The position numbers and the translations under genes are program-made. DNA of 64,000 nt from Arthrobacter liuii (GTDB taxonomy: Bacteria; Actinomycetota; Actinomycetes; Actinomycetales; Micrococcaceae). The notes below the pieces were generated by a model. That model was not told the DNA's origin and made no database searches. It saw only the letters and a program-made list of their open reading frames with translations. Below are positions 8,229 to 16,990 of this stretch, piece after piece. The stretch's first letter is position 1. Every line of letters begins with the position of its first letter. The DNA lies in the NCBI RefSeq assembly GCF_014639275.1, contig NZ_BMFW01000002.1, forward strand, positions 124,487-188,486, read 5' to 3'.

Positions 8229-9560
8229 CTAGGCAGCAGCCTCCACCTTCAGCGGTTCAATCTTGCCCATGACGAACAGGTAGTTGGCTGCGCCGATGAG
8301 GGAAACTGCACCGATTACGGCAAGAGGCGCCACGAAGGAACCTGTCTGGTCGACGAGCACGCCGATGAGGATCGGCGTGAAGATGCCGGCCAGGTTGGAG
8401 GCGAAGTTCTGCAGGCCACCGATGGAGCCCACCTGGCGTGAGCTGGGGGCGACGTCGGCCGGCAGCGACCAGATGCCGGTGGCTGCCACGGTGAGGCTCG
8501 AGTAGGCGACCGACAACAGGGCCAGCGCCATCCAGGCTTCCGGGACCAGCGCGGCAAACATGATGACCGAGCCTCCGGCCAGGCCGCCGGCGATGGCCGT
8601 CTTGCGGACCTTGCTGACCGGCGACCCTGCCCGCACGGCACGGTCTGCCAGGTAGCCGCCAAGCCAGCCGAAGAGGACCGCGCAGATGCCGGGGATGGCG
8701 CCGAAGAAGCCCAGCTTGAGGAGATCGAAGCCACGTTCCTTGACCAGGTAGCTGGGGAAGAACGTGATGAAGAAGTAGATGGCGCTGTTCAGGCAGAAGA
8801 AGCCGAACATCATGCTGAGGATGGTCCGGTACTTGAAGAGCGAACGCCAGGGGAGCTTGGCGGCGCTTTCGTCATCGCTCGCCGCGCCGCGGGCGCCGCC
8901 TTCCTGGATGTAGCTGACCTCGGCTGCGTTCGCGCCGCTGTGCTCCCCGGGGCTGCGGTAGTACTTCCACCAGGCGGCGGCCCAGATGATTCCAAGGACG
9001 CCGATAATGATGAAGACGGCGTGCCAGGAAGTGAACCCCACGAGGAGGGTGACGATCGGCAGCGCAATCACTGCTCCGACGCGCGAGCCCGAGTCCCAGA
9101 TGCTGGTGGCAAAGGCGCGTTCCCGGACCGGGAACCAGGTGGCCACCACCTTGGCGGCAGTGCTGGGGGCTGGGCTTTCGCCCACCCCCAGGAGGAAGCG
9201 TGCCGCGAAAAGGGACCAGAAACTGGAGGCGGCTGCGGTGACCATGGTGAAGACGGACCACCACACTGCGGCCAGTGAGAACGAGCGGCGCGGGCCGACC
9301 TTGTCCACGTACCAGCCGGCGGCGAGCTGGAAGAAGTCGTAGGCCCAGAAGAATGCTGCGAAGATCAGGCCCTGCTGGGTGGCGCTGAGTTCGAAATCCT
9401 TGCCCATGAACGGCAGTGCAACGCTGAGGCTGGAACGGTCCAGGTAGTTGATGCTGAGGCCCAGGAAGGCAAGCCAGATGATCACCCAGCGTTTGCGGGT
9501 CATCAGGCGTGGCTGCCGGGATGGATTGGTGATGCCTGTCTTACTTCCGAGCGTAGTCAT
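8229..9560 (-). CDS. MFS transporter, anion:cation symporter type (sugar-acid importer)
   Basis: 443 residues with about 12 hydrophobic segments. The first helix contains GLSINYLDRSSLSVALPFMG, the signature of the anion/cation symporter branch that includes glucarate, galactonate and hexuronate transporters. GWYVDKVGPRRSF is the conserved loop 2-3 motif. The start at 9560 follows AAGGAGA. It diverges from the GntR gene, and operator-like repeats lie in the shared intergenic region. Import of a sugar acid fits the dehydratase-dehydrogenase genes across the divide; the exact substrate cannot be read from sequence. Confidence 0.88.
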   Translation of the reverse strand: MTTLGSKTGITNPSRQPRLMTRKRWVIIWLAFLGLSINYLDRSSLSVALPFMGKDFELSATQQGLIFAAFFWAYDFFQLAAGWYVDKVGPRRSFSLAAVWWSVFTMVTAAASSFWSLFAARFLLGVGESPAPSTAAKVVATWFPVRERAFATSIWDSGSRVGAVIALPIVTLLVGFTSWHAVFIIIGVLGIIWAAAWWKYYRSPGEHSGANAAEVSYIQEGGARGAASDDESAAKLPWRSLFKYRTILSMMFGFFCLNSAIYFFITFFPSYLVKERGFDLLKLGFFGAIPGICAVLFGWLGGYLADRAVRAGSPVSKVRKTAIAGGLAGGSVIMFAALVPEAWMALALLSVAYSSLTVAATGIWSLPADVAPSSRQVGSIGGLQNFASNLAGIFTPILIGVLVDQTGSFVAPLAVIGAVSLIGAANYLFVMGKIEPLKVEAAA

Positions 9561-9637
9561 GCGGTCTCCTTCGACATATACATGGCTTCGGGTGCGGTGA
9601 GCACGGAGGGGAGGGGCGCGGAAGGTATCTGCGCCAA

Positions 9638-9670
9638 AATCATATAGGAATCGGGTTAATCATATAGATT
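9638..9670. promoter_or_regulatory. Paired GntR-type operator sites (MFS/GntR intergenic region)
   Basis: Two copies of AATCATATAG occur at 9638 and 9658, exactly 20 bp apart. The same pattern recurs at 10633-10666 in front of the dehydratase gene. Spacing of two helical turns and location in both control regions suggest a dimer-of-dimers site for the FadR-type regulator. Confidence 0.65.
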
Positions 9671-9814
9671 TTGTGATCCAGATCAAGTGTTGCTTTTGAA
9701 AGCCCGCAAAGAAGCCGCTGGCGGCGGGTGGCTTATGATTCCCCCAGCAGCTCCAGTGCAATCCGTGCCCGTCCAGCCGGGTGCCCGGTCCAACCCAGTG
9801 CAAGAGGTAATTGC

Positions 9815-10540
9815 GTGCCCCCACGTCAACCATCTGAAGTTTCGCGCGGCAAAGCAGCCGTTCCCGACGTCTATACGGCCATGCGCGCCTCCATCCTGGA
9901 GGGCGGGATTGCTCCGGGTGCCCGCATCAACATTGATGCCGTGGCCCGCAGCCTTGGGGTGTCGCAGACCCCGGTCCGGGAGGTGCTCCAGCGGCTCGAG
10001 GGTGACAACCTTGTGGTGTACAACCCCGGCCGCGGCTACAGCACCACTCCGCTCCTGGGCCTGCCTGAACTGCGCGCCTTGTTCGAGTTCAGGCTCCTTG
10101 TGGAGCCCTGGGCGGCGCGGGCGGCTGCGGTGGACCGCCTTGCCAATCCTGCCGGGGCGCTGGAAAAGGAACTGGCGGGTTTCCGGAACACCATGAAGCG
10201 CAGCAAGGATTTGAGGCAGGACCTGGTGGCCCATGACACCCGCTTCCATGACGCCATCCTGGCCGCCTCCGGGAATCCGGTGGTCCGGCACGCCTTTGCC
10301 CAGACGCACTGCCACCTCCACACCTTCAGGCTCTACCCTGCGGATGTGGACGGTGCCATCACCGTGGCTGAGCATACGGCCGTGCGTGAGGCAATCGAAG
10401 CCTGCGATCCGGAGCGGGCCGAGGCGGCCATGACCACCCATATCCGCAACTCCTTCGACAGGTTTGCCCAGGCCTTCGAAGGCGAACTTGCTCCCCTGGA
10501 GGATGGCGGTCCGCCCCGCAGGCGGATTGTTACCGGCTAG
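9815..10540 (+). CDS. FadR-subfamily GntR regulator of the sugar-acid cluster
   Basis: 241 residues from the GTG at 9815, which has AGAGG just upstream; an in-frame alternative at 9728 adds an unlikely Ser/Pro-rich leader. The winged helix is clear (VYTAMRASILEGGIAPGARI, then VARSLGVSQTPVREVLQRLE). The C-terminal FCD domain shows the metal/ligand-binding Asp and His residues in DTRFHDAILAASGNPVVRHA and TVAEHTAVREAI. It lies between the importer and the catabolic genes, both of which carry matching operator-like repeats. Members usually repress until the sugar acid or its 2-keto-3-deoxy derivative binds. Confidence 0.88.
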   Translation: MPPRQPSEVSRGKAAVPDVYTAMRASILEGGIAPGARINIDAVARSLGVSQTPVREVLQRLEGDNLVVYNPGRGYSTTPLLGLPELRALFEFRLLVEPWAARAAAVDRLANPAGALEKELAGFRNTMKRSKDLRQDLVAHDTRFHDAILAASGNPVVRHAFAQTHCHLHTFRLYPADVDGAITVAEHTAVREAIEACDPERAEAAMTTHIRNSFDRFAQAFEGELAPLEDGGPPRRRIVTG

Positions 10541-10553
10541 CCCAAGGTGGCGC

Positions 10554-10584
10554 AGCCCCGGCTCCACAAGGCCGGGGCTTTTTT
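10554..10584 (+). terminator. Rho-independent terminator after the GntR gene
   Basis: AGCCCCGGC and GCCGGGGCT form a 9-bp stem with an 8-nt loop, followed by a run of six T, 13 bp after the stop codon. It separates regulator transcription from the downstream catabolic operon. Confidence 0.93.
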
Positions 10585-10632
10585 GCACCCGGGCAACGGA
10601 ACGGCGCAGCCAGGACTTGACCCGGATCACCT

Positions 10633-10666
10633 GTCATATATGATTTTAGAAATTCGTATAGGAATC
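10633..10666. promoter_or_regulatory. Paired GntR-type operator sites upstream of the dehydratase operon
   Basis: GTCATATATGATT (a palindromic core TCATATATGA) at 10633 and TTCGTATAGGAATC around 10653 place their TCATATA/TCGTATA cores 20 bp apart, as in the MFS/GntR region. The distance to the start codon is about 45 bp. Confidence 0.65.
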
Positions 10667-10710
10667 GAATCTTTCCCTTCCCCTCAGTTGAAAACCGAAA
10701 GTTGAGATCC

Positions 10711-12057
10711 ATGCCTTCCATCACGTCCATCAAGACCCAGGACGTACGTTTCCCCACGTCCCTTGAACTTGACGGTTCCGATGCGGTCAACGTCGACCCT
10801 GATTACTCCGCCGCGTACGTGGTCATCCGCACCGATGCGGGCGACGAGGGCCACGGCTTCGTCTTCAGCTGCGGCCGCGGCAATGAAATCCTGACCGCCG
10901 CGATCGACGCCTACGCACGCCTGCTGGTGGGCCGGGACATCGACGAACTGATCCATGACCTTGGCGGGGCCTCCAGGCTCCTGGTTCACGACTCACAGCT
11001 CCGTTGGCTGGGACCCGAGAAGGGCGTTACCCAGATGGCCTGCGGCGCCCTGGTCAGTGCCCTCTGGGACATCCGTGCCCGCCGCGAAAACAAGCCGCTC
11101 TGGCTCCTCCTTGCCGAGATGACGCCGGAGGAACTGGTGAGCGTGGTGGACTTCACCCACATCCGCGACGCCCTCAGCCCCGAGCAAGCCCTTGAGATGC
11201 TCCGCGCCGGCCAGGAAGGCAAGGACCAGCGGATCGCCGAACTCAAGACCGGCGGTTTCCCCGCCTACACCACCTCTCCGGGCTGGCTGGGCTACAGCGA
11301 CGAGAAACTGGTCCGGCTGAGCAAGGAAGCCGCGGCCGACGGCTTTTCCATGATCAAGCTCAAGGTGGGCGGCGATATCAACGATGACCGCCGCCGCATG
11401 GCCCTGGCCCGCGAAGCTGTAGGCGACCTGCCCATAGCCATCGACGCCAATCAGCGCTGGGAAGTGTCCGAAGCCATCGACTGGGTCAACGAATTGGCCG
11501 AATTCAATCCCTACTGGATCGAGGAACCTACCAGCACCGACGACGTCCTGGGCCACGCCGACATCCGCAAGGGTGTGGCACCGGTCCGCGTCGCCACCGG
11601 AGAAGCCGTGGCCAGCCGCATCGTCTTCAAGCAGCTTCTCCAGGCCGGCGCCATCGACGTGCTGCAGTTGGACTCCACCCGCGTGGCCGGTGTAAACGAG
11701 AACATCGCCATCCTGTTGCTGGCCGCCAAATTCGGGGTTCCCGTCTGCCCGCATGCGGGGGGCGTGGGCCTGTGCGAGCTGGTCCAGCACTTCTCCTTCT
11801 TCGACTACGCCGTGGTGGGACGCAGCCAGGAAAACCGCATGATCGAATTCGTGGACCACCTGCACGAGCACTTCGCCGAGCCGGTCAGGATCATCGACGG
11901 CCGTTATGCGGCACCGGAACTGCCCGGCACGGGCGCAGAGATGCTCAGCGCCTCCCGCACCCGCTGGGAATTCCCCAACGGGGGAGGCTGGCAGGAAGTG
12001 GGCACCCGCGCCGCCGTTACCGGGGGCGCCCCGAGCCCTGCGGGGGCCGCCCGATGA
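10711..12057 (+). CDS. Enolase-superfamily sugar-acid dehydratase, L-fuconate dehydratase type
   Basis: 448 residues from the ATG at 10711. All catalytic elements of the FucD group are visible: KLK near residues 216-218, D245 in AIDANQRW, E271 in YWIEEPTS, E298 in ATGEAVASR and H348 in CPHAGGVGL, at nearly the numbering recalled for Xanthomonas L-fuconate dehydratase. Family reaction: syn-dehydration of a sugar acid to its 2-keto-3-deoxy form. The next two genes encode a FAH-fold dehydratase and a semialdehyde dehydrogenase, an arrangement that suits a pentonate (D-arabinonate, D-xylonate or L-arabinonate) better than a 6-deoxyhexonate; substrate is therefore open. It is the first gene of a three-gene operon. 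Confidence 0.88.
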   Translation: MPSITSIKTQDVRFPTSLELDGSDAVNVDPDYSAAYVVIRTDAGDEGHGFVFSCGRGNEILTAAIDAYARLLVGRDIDELIHDLGGASRLLVHDSQLRWLGPEKGVTQMACGALVSALWDIRARRENKPLWLLLAEMTPEELVSVVDFTHIRDALSPEQALEMLRAGQEGKDQRIAELKTGGFPAYTTSPGWLGYSDEKLVRLSKEAAADGFSMIKLKVGGDINDDRRRMALAREAVGDLPIAIDANQRWEVSEAIDWVNELAEFNPYWIEEPTSTDDVLGHADIRKGVAPVRVATGEAVASRIVFKQLLQAGAIDVLQLDSTRVAGVNENIAILLLAAKFGVPVCPHAGGVGLCELVQHFSFFDYAVVGRSQENRMIEFVDHLHEHFAEPVRIIDGRYAAPELPGTGAEMLSASRTRWEFPNGGGWQEVGTRAAVTGGAPSPAGAAR

Positions 12058-13559
12058 GCGCCGGGGCGGGTGCCGCCGTCGCCGGTCCCAGCACAGTCGA
12101 AGAACTCGACGCCGCCGTCCAAGCCGCGCAGTCAGCCTTCGAACAGGGCCGCCTTGAGGACCCCGGCACCCGCGCCGGCTGGCTCGAAGCAATCGCTGCG
12201 GGCCTGGAGCAGGACGCTGCCGCACTTGTGGCGAGTGCGGTCCGGGAAACACATCTCGGTGCAGCCCGGCTGGAGGGCGAGCTGAAGCGCACCGTGTTCC
12301 AGCTGCGGCTCTTCGCGGAGGAGATCCGCCTCGGTGAGCACTTGGACGCCACCATCGACCACGAGGATCCCATCTGGGGCATGGGGCCACGCCCGGACCT
12401 GCGGCGCTGCAATGTGCCCCTCGGTGTGGTGGGGGTCTTTGGCGCCTCGAACTTCCCCTTCGCGTTCAGCGTGATGGGCGGAGACAGCGCCTCCGCCCTG
12501 GCAGCCGGATGCGCTGTCGTCCATAAGGCACACGACGCGCACCGGGAACTGGCTGCCCGCACCGCACAAACGGTGACCCGTGCCCTGGATGCTGCCGGGG
12601 CGCCGTCGGGCCTGTTCTCCATGGTGACCGGCCGGCAGGCCGGCGAGGCGCTGGTGGACCACCCCCTGGTCAAGGCCGTTGGCTTCACCGGCTCCACCGC
12701 GGGCGGCCGCGCCCTGCTCAACCGCATCGCTGCACGCCCCGAACCCATTCCGTTTTTCGGCGAGCTGGGCGGCATCAACGCGGTCTTCGTCACGCCTGCA
12801 GCATGGGCAGCACGTCGCGCCGAGATCCTCAACGGCTACGCCGGCTCCTTCACCCTGGGCATGGGACAGTTCTGTACCAAGCCCGGGCTGTTGTTCGTCC
12901 CTGCCGGGGACGCTGAGGCCATGCGCCGCCAACTGGGGGAGGCCCTGGCAGGGTTTGCTCCCTCACGCCTGCTCAGCGGCCGGTTGCATGGCGGCTACAC
13001 GGAGGCTGTTGCCACACTCCGGGACAGCGGCGGCGTGGGGGTCCTGCTGGAAGGGGACTTCGCCGAGGAGCCGGCGCCTACCGTCCTCCGCACCACTGCG
13101 GCGGATGTCCGGAGAAACCCGGACCTGCTCCGGCAGGAGATGTTCGGCCCCGCCAGCCTCGTGGTGGAGTACCAGGACCAGACGGAGCTTCCCGGGCTGG
13201 CCGGGCTGCTGGAAGGGCAGCTGACCACCACAGTCCAGGCGGAGGACGACGACGACGTCTCAGCGCTCGCTGCCAGGCTGGCGGACATCAGCGGCCGGGT
13301 CCTTTGGAACGGCTGGCCGACGGGCGTCACGGTGAGCTATGCCCAGCACCACGGCGGCCCGTACCCGGCCACCACCTCGAACACCACATCGGTGGGGACG
13401 GCGGCCATCCGGCGCTTCCTGCGGCCCGTGGCGTACCAGTCCTTCCCAGCTTCGCGGCTGCCCGAACCTTTGCGGGACAGCAATCCGTGGCGGGTCCCGC
13501 AAAGGGTGGACGGCGTCTGGCAGCGGCCACCGGCTGCCGGTAAGGAGGGGCTCCGGTGA
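12054..13559 (+). CDS. Aldehyde dehydrogenase, 2-oxoglutarate semialdehyde dehydrogenase type
   Basis: 501 residues. The start ATG overlaps the dehydratase stop (ATGA), indicating translational coupling. The sequence shows the ALDH active-site Cys in [11 protein letters not shown], the Glu in [12 protein letters not shown], and nucleotide-binding elements in [20 protein letters not shown] and [11 protein letters not shown]. The FPFAFS segment and overall length resemble 2,5-dioxopentanoate dehydrogenases, which finish the Weimberg-type pentose routes by making 2-oxoglutarate. The neighbours support that role. Confidence 0.87.
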   Translation: MSAGAGAAVAGPSTVEELDAAVQAAQSAFEQGRLEDPGTRAGWLEAIAAGLEQDAAALVASAVRETHLGAARLEGELKRTVFQLRLFAEEIRLGEHLDATIDHEDPIWGMGPRPDLRRCNVPLGVVGVFGASNFPFAFSVMGGDSASALAAGCAVVHKAHDAHRELAARTAQTVTRALDAAGAPSGLFSMVTGRQAGEALVDHPLVKAVGFTGSTAGGRALLNRIAARPEPIPFFGELGGINAVFVTPAAWAARRAEILNGYAGSFTLGMGQFCTKPGLLFVPAGDAEAMRRQLGEALAGFAPSRLLSGRLHGGYTEAVATLRDSGGVGVLLEGDFAEEPAPTVLRTTAADVRRNPDLLRQEMFGPASLVVEYQDQTELPGLAGLLEGQLTTTVQAEDDDDVSALAARLADISGRVLWNGWPTGVTVSYAQHHGGPYPATTSNTTSVGTAAIRRFLRPVAYQSFPASRLPEPLRDSNPWRVPQRVDGVWQRPPAAGKEGLR

Positions 13560-14770
13560 GCGCACTGTCCGAGGCCGCACGTTCCGTCCTGCCCGAGGAC
13601 GCGGACCAGGCGCTGCTCATTGGGCGCGTCTGGGACCCGGAAACCGGCGGCCCGCGCGTCGTGGCTGTCAGCGGGGACACCGTCTTCGACCTGCACCGCC
13701 TCGCCGGAACCGTCGCTGACCTGATGGAACTGCCGGACCCGGCCGCTGCGGTCCGCACCGCCCTGCCGGATCCGGACCTGGCCCAACCCCGCTGGGCGAC
13801 GGCCGACGTCGTCGACGCCTCCCTGGCAGGGGACCGCACCCGGCCCAGGCTGCTGGCCCCCATCGACCTGCAGGTCGTCAAGGCATGCGGCGTCACCTTC
13901 GTGGACAGCATGATTGAACGGGTCATCGAGGAGCGCTGCGCCGGTGATGCCGCGCGGGCGGCCGAAGTGCGGGAACTGGTGGGCCGCGCGCTGGGCGGCA
14001 GCCTCGCCGACCTGCGGCCCGGCTCGCCCGAGGCCGCAGAAGCCAAGCGGGTCCTGATCGCCGAGGGGCTGTGGTCGCAGTACCTGGAGGTGGGAATCGG
14101 CCCGGATCCGGAGGTCTTCACCAAGGCGCCCGTCCTGTCATCGGTAGGGCTGGGAGAGGACATCGGTATTCCCTCGTTTTCTTCCTGGAACAACCCGGAA
14201 CCGGAACTCGTCCTGATCGCCACCGCTGGCGGCCAGGTGGTGGGCGCCACGCTTGGCAACGACGTCAATTTGCGCGACGTGGAAGGCAGAAGCGCCCTCC
14301 TGCTGGGCAAGGCCAAGGACAACAACGCCTCCAGCGCGCTGGGGCCCCTGATCCGGCTGTTTGACGGGACATTCACCCTGGAGACGCTGCGCGGCGAGGA
14401 AATCCTGCTGCGTGTGGAAGGGCCGGACGGCTACCTGCTGGAGGGCCGGAACAGTGTGTCCCGGATCAGCAGGCCCTTCGAAGAACTCGTGGCGGCCACT
14501 CACGGGAAGCACCACCAGTATCCGGACGGCTTCGCGCTGTTCACCGGAACCCTGTTCGCCCCCGCACAGGACCGGGACGAACCGGGACAAGGGTTCACCC
14601 ACAAGCACGGCGACGTGGTGACCATCCGCAGCCGCCACCTTGGTGCCCTGGTCAACCGGGTGGGTCCCTGCGAGGAACTGCCGGAGTGGACCTTCGGCCT
14701 TCGCCAGCTCCTCAATTACCTGGCGAACCAGGGGCAGCGCATGGAGTCCGGCTCCGCCCCGGCCGCCTAA
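13556..14770 (+). CDS. FAH-superfamily 2-keto-3-deoxypentonate dehydratase (XylX-like)
   Basis: 404 residues. A GTG start overlaps the preceding stop (GTGA) and has AAGGAGGGG upstream. The protein contains the FAH-fold metal site region NNPEPELVLIA and the highly characteristic GNDVNLRDVEGRSALLLGKA followed by KDNNASSALGP, plus HQYPDGFALFTGTLFAP. These match, from memory, the Caulobacter XylX family rather than true fumarylacetoacetase. XylX removes a second water from 2-keto-3-deoxyxylonate to give 2-oxoglutarate semialdehyde, the substrate of the preceding gene's enzyme. Last gene of the operon. Confidence 0.87.
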   Translation: MSALSEAARSVLPEDADQALLIGRVWDPETGGPRVVAVSGDTVFDLHRLAGTVADLMELPDPAAAVRTALPDPDLAQPRWATADVVDASLAGDRTRPRLLAPIDLQVVKACGVTFVDSMIERVIEERCAGDAARAAEVRELVGRALGGSLADLRPGSPEAAEAKRVLIAEGLWSQYLEVGIGPDPEVFTKAPVLSSVGLGEDIGIPSFSSWNNPEPELVLIATAGGQVVGATLGNDVNLRDVEGRSALLLGKAKDNNASSALGPLIRLFDGTFTLETLRGEEILLRVEGPDGYLLEGRNSVSRISRPFEELVAATHGKHHQYPDGFALFTGTLFAPAQDRDEPGQGFTHKHGDVVTIRSRHLGALVNRVGPCEELPEWTFGLRQLLNYLANQGQRMESGSAPAA

Positions 14771-14775
14771 CGCAG

Positions 14776-14817
14776 AAGGGCGACGCCGGCACCCTGGTGG
14801 GTGCCGGCGTCGCCCTT
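14776..14817. terminator. Bidirectional terminator after the sugar-acid operon
   Basis: A perfect 18-bp GC-rich stem with a 6-nt loop, flanked by AA and TT, lies between the convergent XylX-like gene and the small acidic gene. Its arm sequence (CGACGCCGGCA) resembles that of the 8161-8206 terminator. Confidence 0.88.
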
Positions 14818-14832
14818 GTGTTCCGGGAACAG

Positions 14833-15123
14833 TCAGCTGTTGTCCGGCTTGGCCAGGCTCTCCGGGTCCTCCTGCTTGGCTGGCTCATCGGAGAGGCCCT
14901 GCGGGGTGAGGTCCAGGTCCTCCCGGTTCTCGGGAGCCTCAGGCGCCTCGCCGGTCTCGCCGGCCTTGAGGTGGCCGGTGTCGTCCAGGGCCGGGTTGGC
15001 ACCCTCCACCCCGGTTGGATCGTCTTTGCTGCCGGAATCAGGCTGCGCGTTAAGCGGGGCGGTGCTGCTGGATCCCGTGTTGGTGGGGTCGTTCTCGTCG
15101 ATCGAATTGGGCTCGTTCGTCAT
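14833..15123 (-). CDS. Small acidic disordered hypothetical protein
   Basis: 96 residues, starting MTNEPNSIDENDP at 15123 with GAGAGGA upstream. It is dominated by Asp, Glu, Pro, Gly, Ser and Asn, has no Cys, almost no aromatic residues, and no hydrophobic segment, so it should be unfolded and strongly negative. No family recognised. It diverges from ackA and shares a 138-bp intergenic region with it. Composition is like the protein at 2696-3001 and is often seen for stress- or desiccation-related hydrophilins, but that is only a resemblance. Confidence 0.65.
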   Translation of the reverse strand: MTNEPNSIDENDPTNTGSSSTAPLNAQPDSGSKDDPTGVEGANPALDDTGHLKAGETGEAPEAPENREDLDLTPQGLSDEPAKQEDPESLAKPDNS

Positions 15124-15261
15124 GGAATTGTCCTCTCGGCGTGGTCCAGCCTTGTCCGCCGACCATAGGCACAGCCGGCCCTGATCCGCAAGGAACGGCA
15201 GGGGAGGGGGGCCACATATAGTGGGGGTTGAACTGCAGACGCCAGGCTGAGGAGGCCCCGC

Positions 15262-16422
15262 ATGCTCGTGCTCGTCATCAACTCCGGTTCGTCGTCGCTG
15301 AAGTACCAGGTGCGTGACGTGGCCGCCGGGACGGTCCTCACCGACGGGCTGATCGAGAAGATCGGCATGGGCAACGGCGGCGGTGGGGATGGCGAGATCG
15401 AAGGCCCGCGGGACCATGCCGAGGCGCTGGAGCAGGTGGATGCAGCCATCCACGCAGAGTTGGGAGACCGGGAGCTGGGCGCAGTGGGGCACCGGGTGGT
15501 CCACGGCGGCGAGCGTTTCGCCGAGCCCGTCCTGGTGGACAACGAAATCACTCGGGCCATCGAACGCCTCAACCCGCTGGCGCCGCTGCACAACCCCGCC
15601 AACGTCCTGGGCATCCGGGCGATTACCAGGAAGTGGCCCAAGATGCCGCAGGTGGCCGTGTTTGACACGGCCTTCCACCGGACCTTGCCCGAGCACGCAT
15701 GGCGCTACGCCGTCCCGGACGAGCTCTACACCAACCACGGCATCCGCCGCTACGGCTTCCACGGCACCTCCAACGAGTACGTGGCGCGCCGGTCGGCCGC
15801 GTTGCTGGACCTCCCTGTCGAGGAGTTCGACGGCGTCATCGCCCACCTGGGTAACGGTGCGTCCGTGACGGCCATCCGCGGCGGGCGCTCCGTGGACACG
15901 TCCATGGGATTCACCCCCCTCGAGGGCCTGGTGATGGGCACCCGCTCCGGCGACCTGGACCCCTCCATCCTGGTCTTCCTCGGCCGGGCCGGGTGGTCGC
16001 CGGAGGACATCGACACCATGCTGAACCGGGAATCGGGGTTGAAAGGCCTCGCCGGAAACAACGACATGCGCTCCGTGGTGGAGGCCTCCGAATCCGGCGA
16101 CGACAAGGCCACGATGGCGCTCGCGGTGGCCTCCTACCGGCTGGCCAAGTACATCGGCGGTTACCACGTGGCCGTCGGCGGGGCCAGAGCCCTGGTGTTC
16201 ACCGCCGGGATCGGCGAGAACTCCCACCAGTTCCGGACCCAGGTAGCGGACCGGCTGGGTGCGCTGGGCATCGAGCTCGACGGCGGCCTGAACCGCGGGC
16301 GGTCAAAGGAACCCCGCGTCATTTCCACGCCTTCCTCCGCGATCCCCGTCCTGGTGGTTCCCACGGATGAGGAACGCGCCATCGCGGAGGCGACGGCCGC
16401 CGTCGTCTCCTCCAGCCGCTGA
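15262..16422 (+). CDS. ackA: Acetate kinase AckA
   Basis: 386 residues, standard length. It converts acetyl phosphate and ADP to acetate and ATP, reversibly, as partner of Pta. The start follows GAGGAGG. Motifs: N-terminal VLVINSGSSSLKYQV, the GHRVVHGGERF substrate arginine, VFDTAFHRTLP, YGFHGTSNEYV, GTRSGDLDPS and FTAGIGENSHQFR. It is followed after 5 bp by a GNAT gene likely read on the same transcript. Confidence 0.96.
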   Translation: MLVLVINSGSSSLKYQVRDVAAGTVLTDGLIEKIGMGNGGGGDGEIEGPRDHAEALEQVDAAIHAELGDRELGAVGHRVVHGGERFAEPVLVDNEITRAIERLNPLAPLHNPANVLGIRAITRKWPKMPQVAVFDTAFHRTLPEHAWRYAVPDELYTNHGIRRYGFHGTSNEYVARRSAALLDLPVEEFDGVIAHLGNGASVTAIRGGRSVDTSMGFTPLEGLVMGTRSGDLDPSILVFLGRAGWSPEDIDTMLNRESGLKGLAGNNDMRSVVEASESGDDKATMALAVASYRLAKYIGGYHVAVGGARALVFTAGIGENSHQFRTQVADRLGALGIELDGGLNRGRSKEPRVISTPSSAIPVLVVPTDEERAIAEATAAVVSSSR

Positions 16423-16427
16423 CGGGC

Positions 16428-16988
16428 ATGCCAGCCATCTCCCTGCCCATCCGGACTGAACGGCTGGTCCTTCGCCGGTTTGAGGCCGGCGACCTCGACG
16501 CGTTCCAAGCCTACCACTCGTTGCCGGAAACCGCGCGGTTCCTTCCCGGCCCGGCCAAGTCCTATACGCAGTCGATGGAGCGGGTGGGCCGGTACGCCAA
16601 CTTCGCGTTCGAGAAGGAGGGGGACTGGCTGGCCCTCGCCATCGAGGCAGCGGGCTTGCCCGGGCTGCAGGGCGAAGTGGTGCTCAAATGGCTGCCGGGA
16701 CGCGGGCAGGGCGAAGTGGGATGGACGCTGGCGCCCGGAGCCCGCAGGAAGGGCTACGCCACGGAGGCTGCCGCCGCCGTGCTGCGCCTGGGCTTCGAGG
16801 AGCTGGGGATGCACCGGATTGAAGCCCGGCTGGACGAGCTCAACACTGCGTCCGCGTCACTGTGCAGCCGGCTCGGCATGCGGCTGGAGGCACGGCACAT
16901 CGACAAATGGCATTACAAGGGCCAGTGGGCCACAGAGCTTGTCTACGCCATCCTCGCCCCTGCATGGCGCATCGGTTCCGGTGGGTAG
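16428..16988 (+). CDS. GNAT-family N-acetyltransferase (RimJ/RimL type)
   Basis: 186 residues. The typical opening LPIRTERLVLRRFEAGD and the acetyl-CoA-binding segment LAPGARRKGYATEAAAAVLR, followed by GFEELGMHRIEARLDELNTA, are those of RimJ/RimL-like GNAT proteins that acetylate protein N-termini or small amines. It starts 5 bp after ackA and ends 2 bp before the convergent flavoprotein gene. The link to acetate metabolism may be positional only. Substrate unknown. Confidence 0.85.
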   Translation: MPAISLPIRTERLVLRRFEAGDLDAFQAYHSLPETARFLPGPAKSYTQSMERVGRYANFAFEKEGDWLALAIEAAGLPGLQGEVVLKWLPGRGQGEVGWTLAPGARRKGYATEAAAAVLRLGFEELGMHRIEARLDELNTASASLCSRLGMRLEARHIDKWHYKGQWATELVYAILAPAWRIGSGG

Positions 16989-16990
16989 CC

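Noticed and set aside
10711..12057. Firm call as L-fuconate dehydratase
   Set aside because: Catalytic residues fit, but the downstream enzymes suit a pentonate; the substrate is left open.
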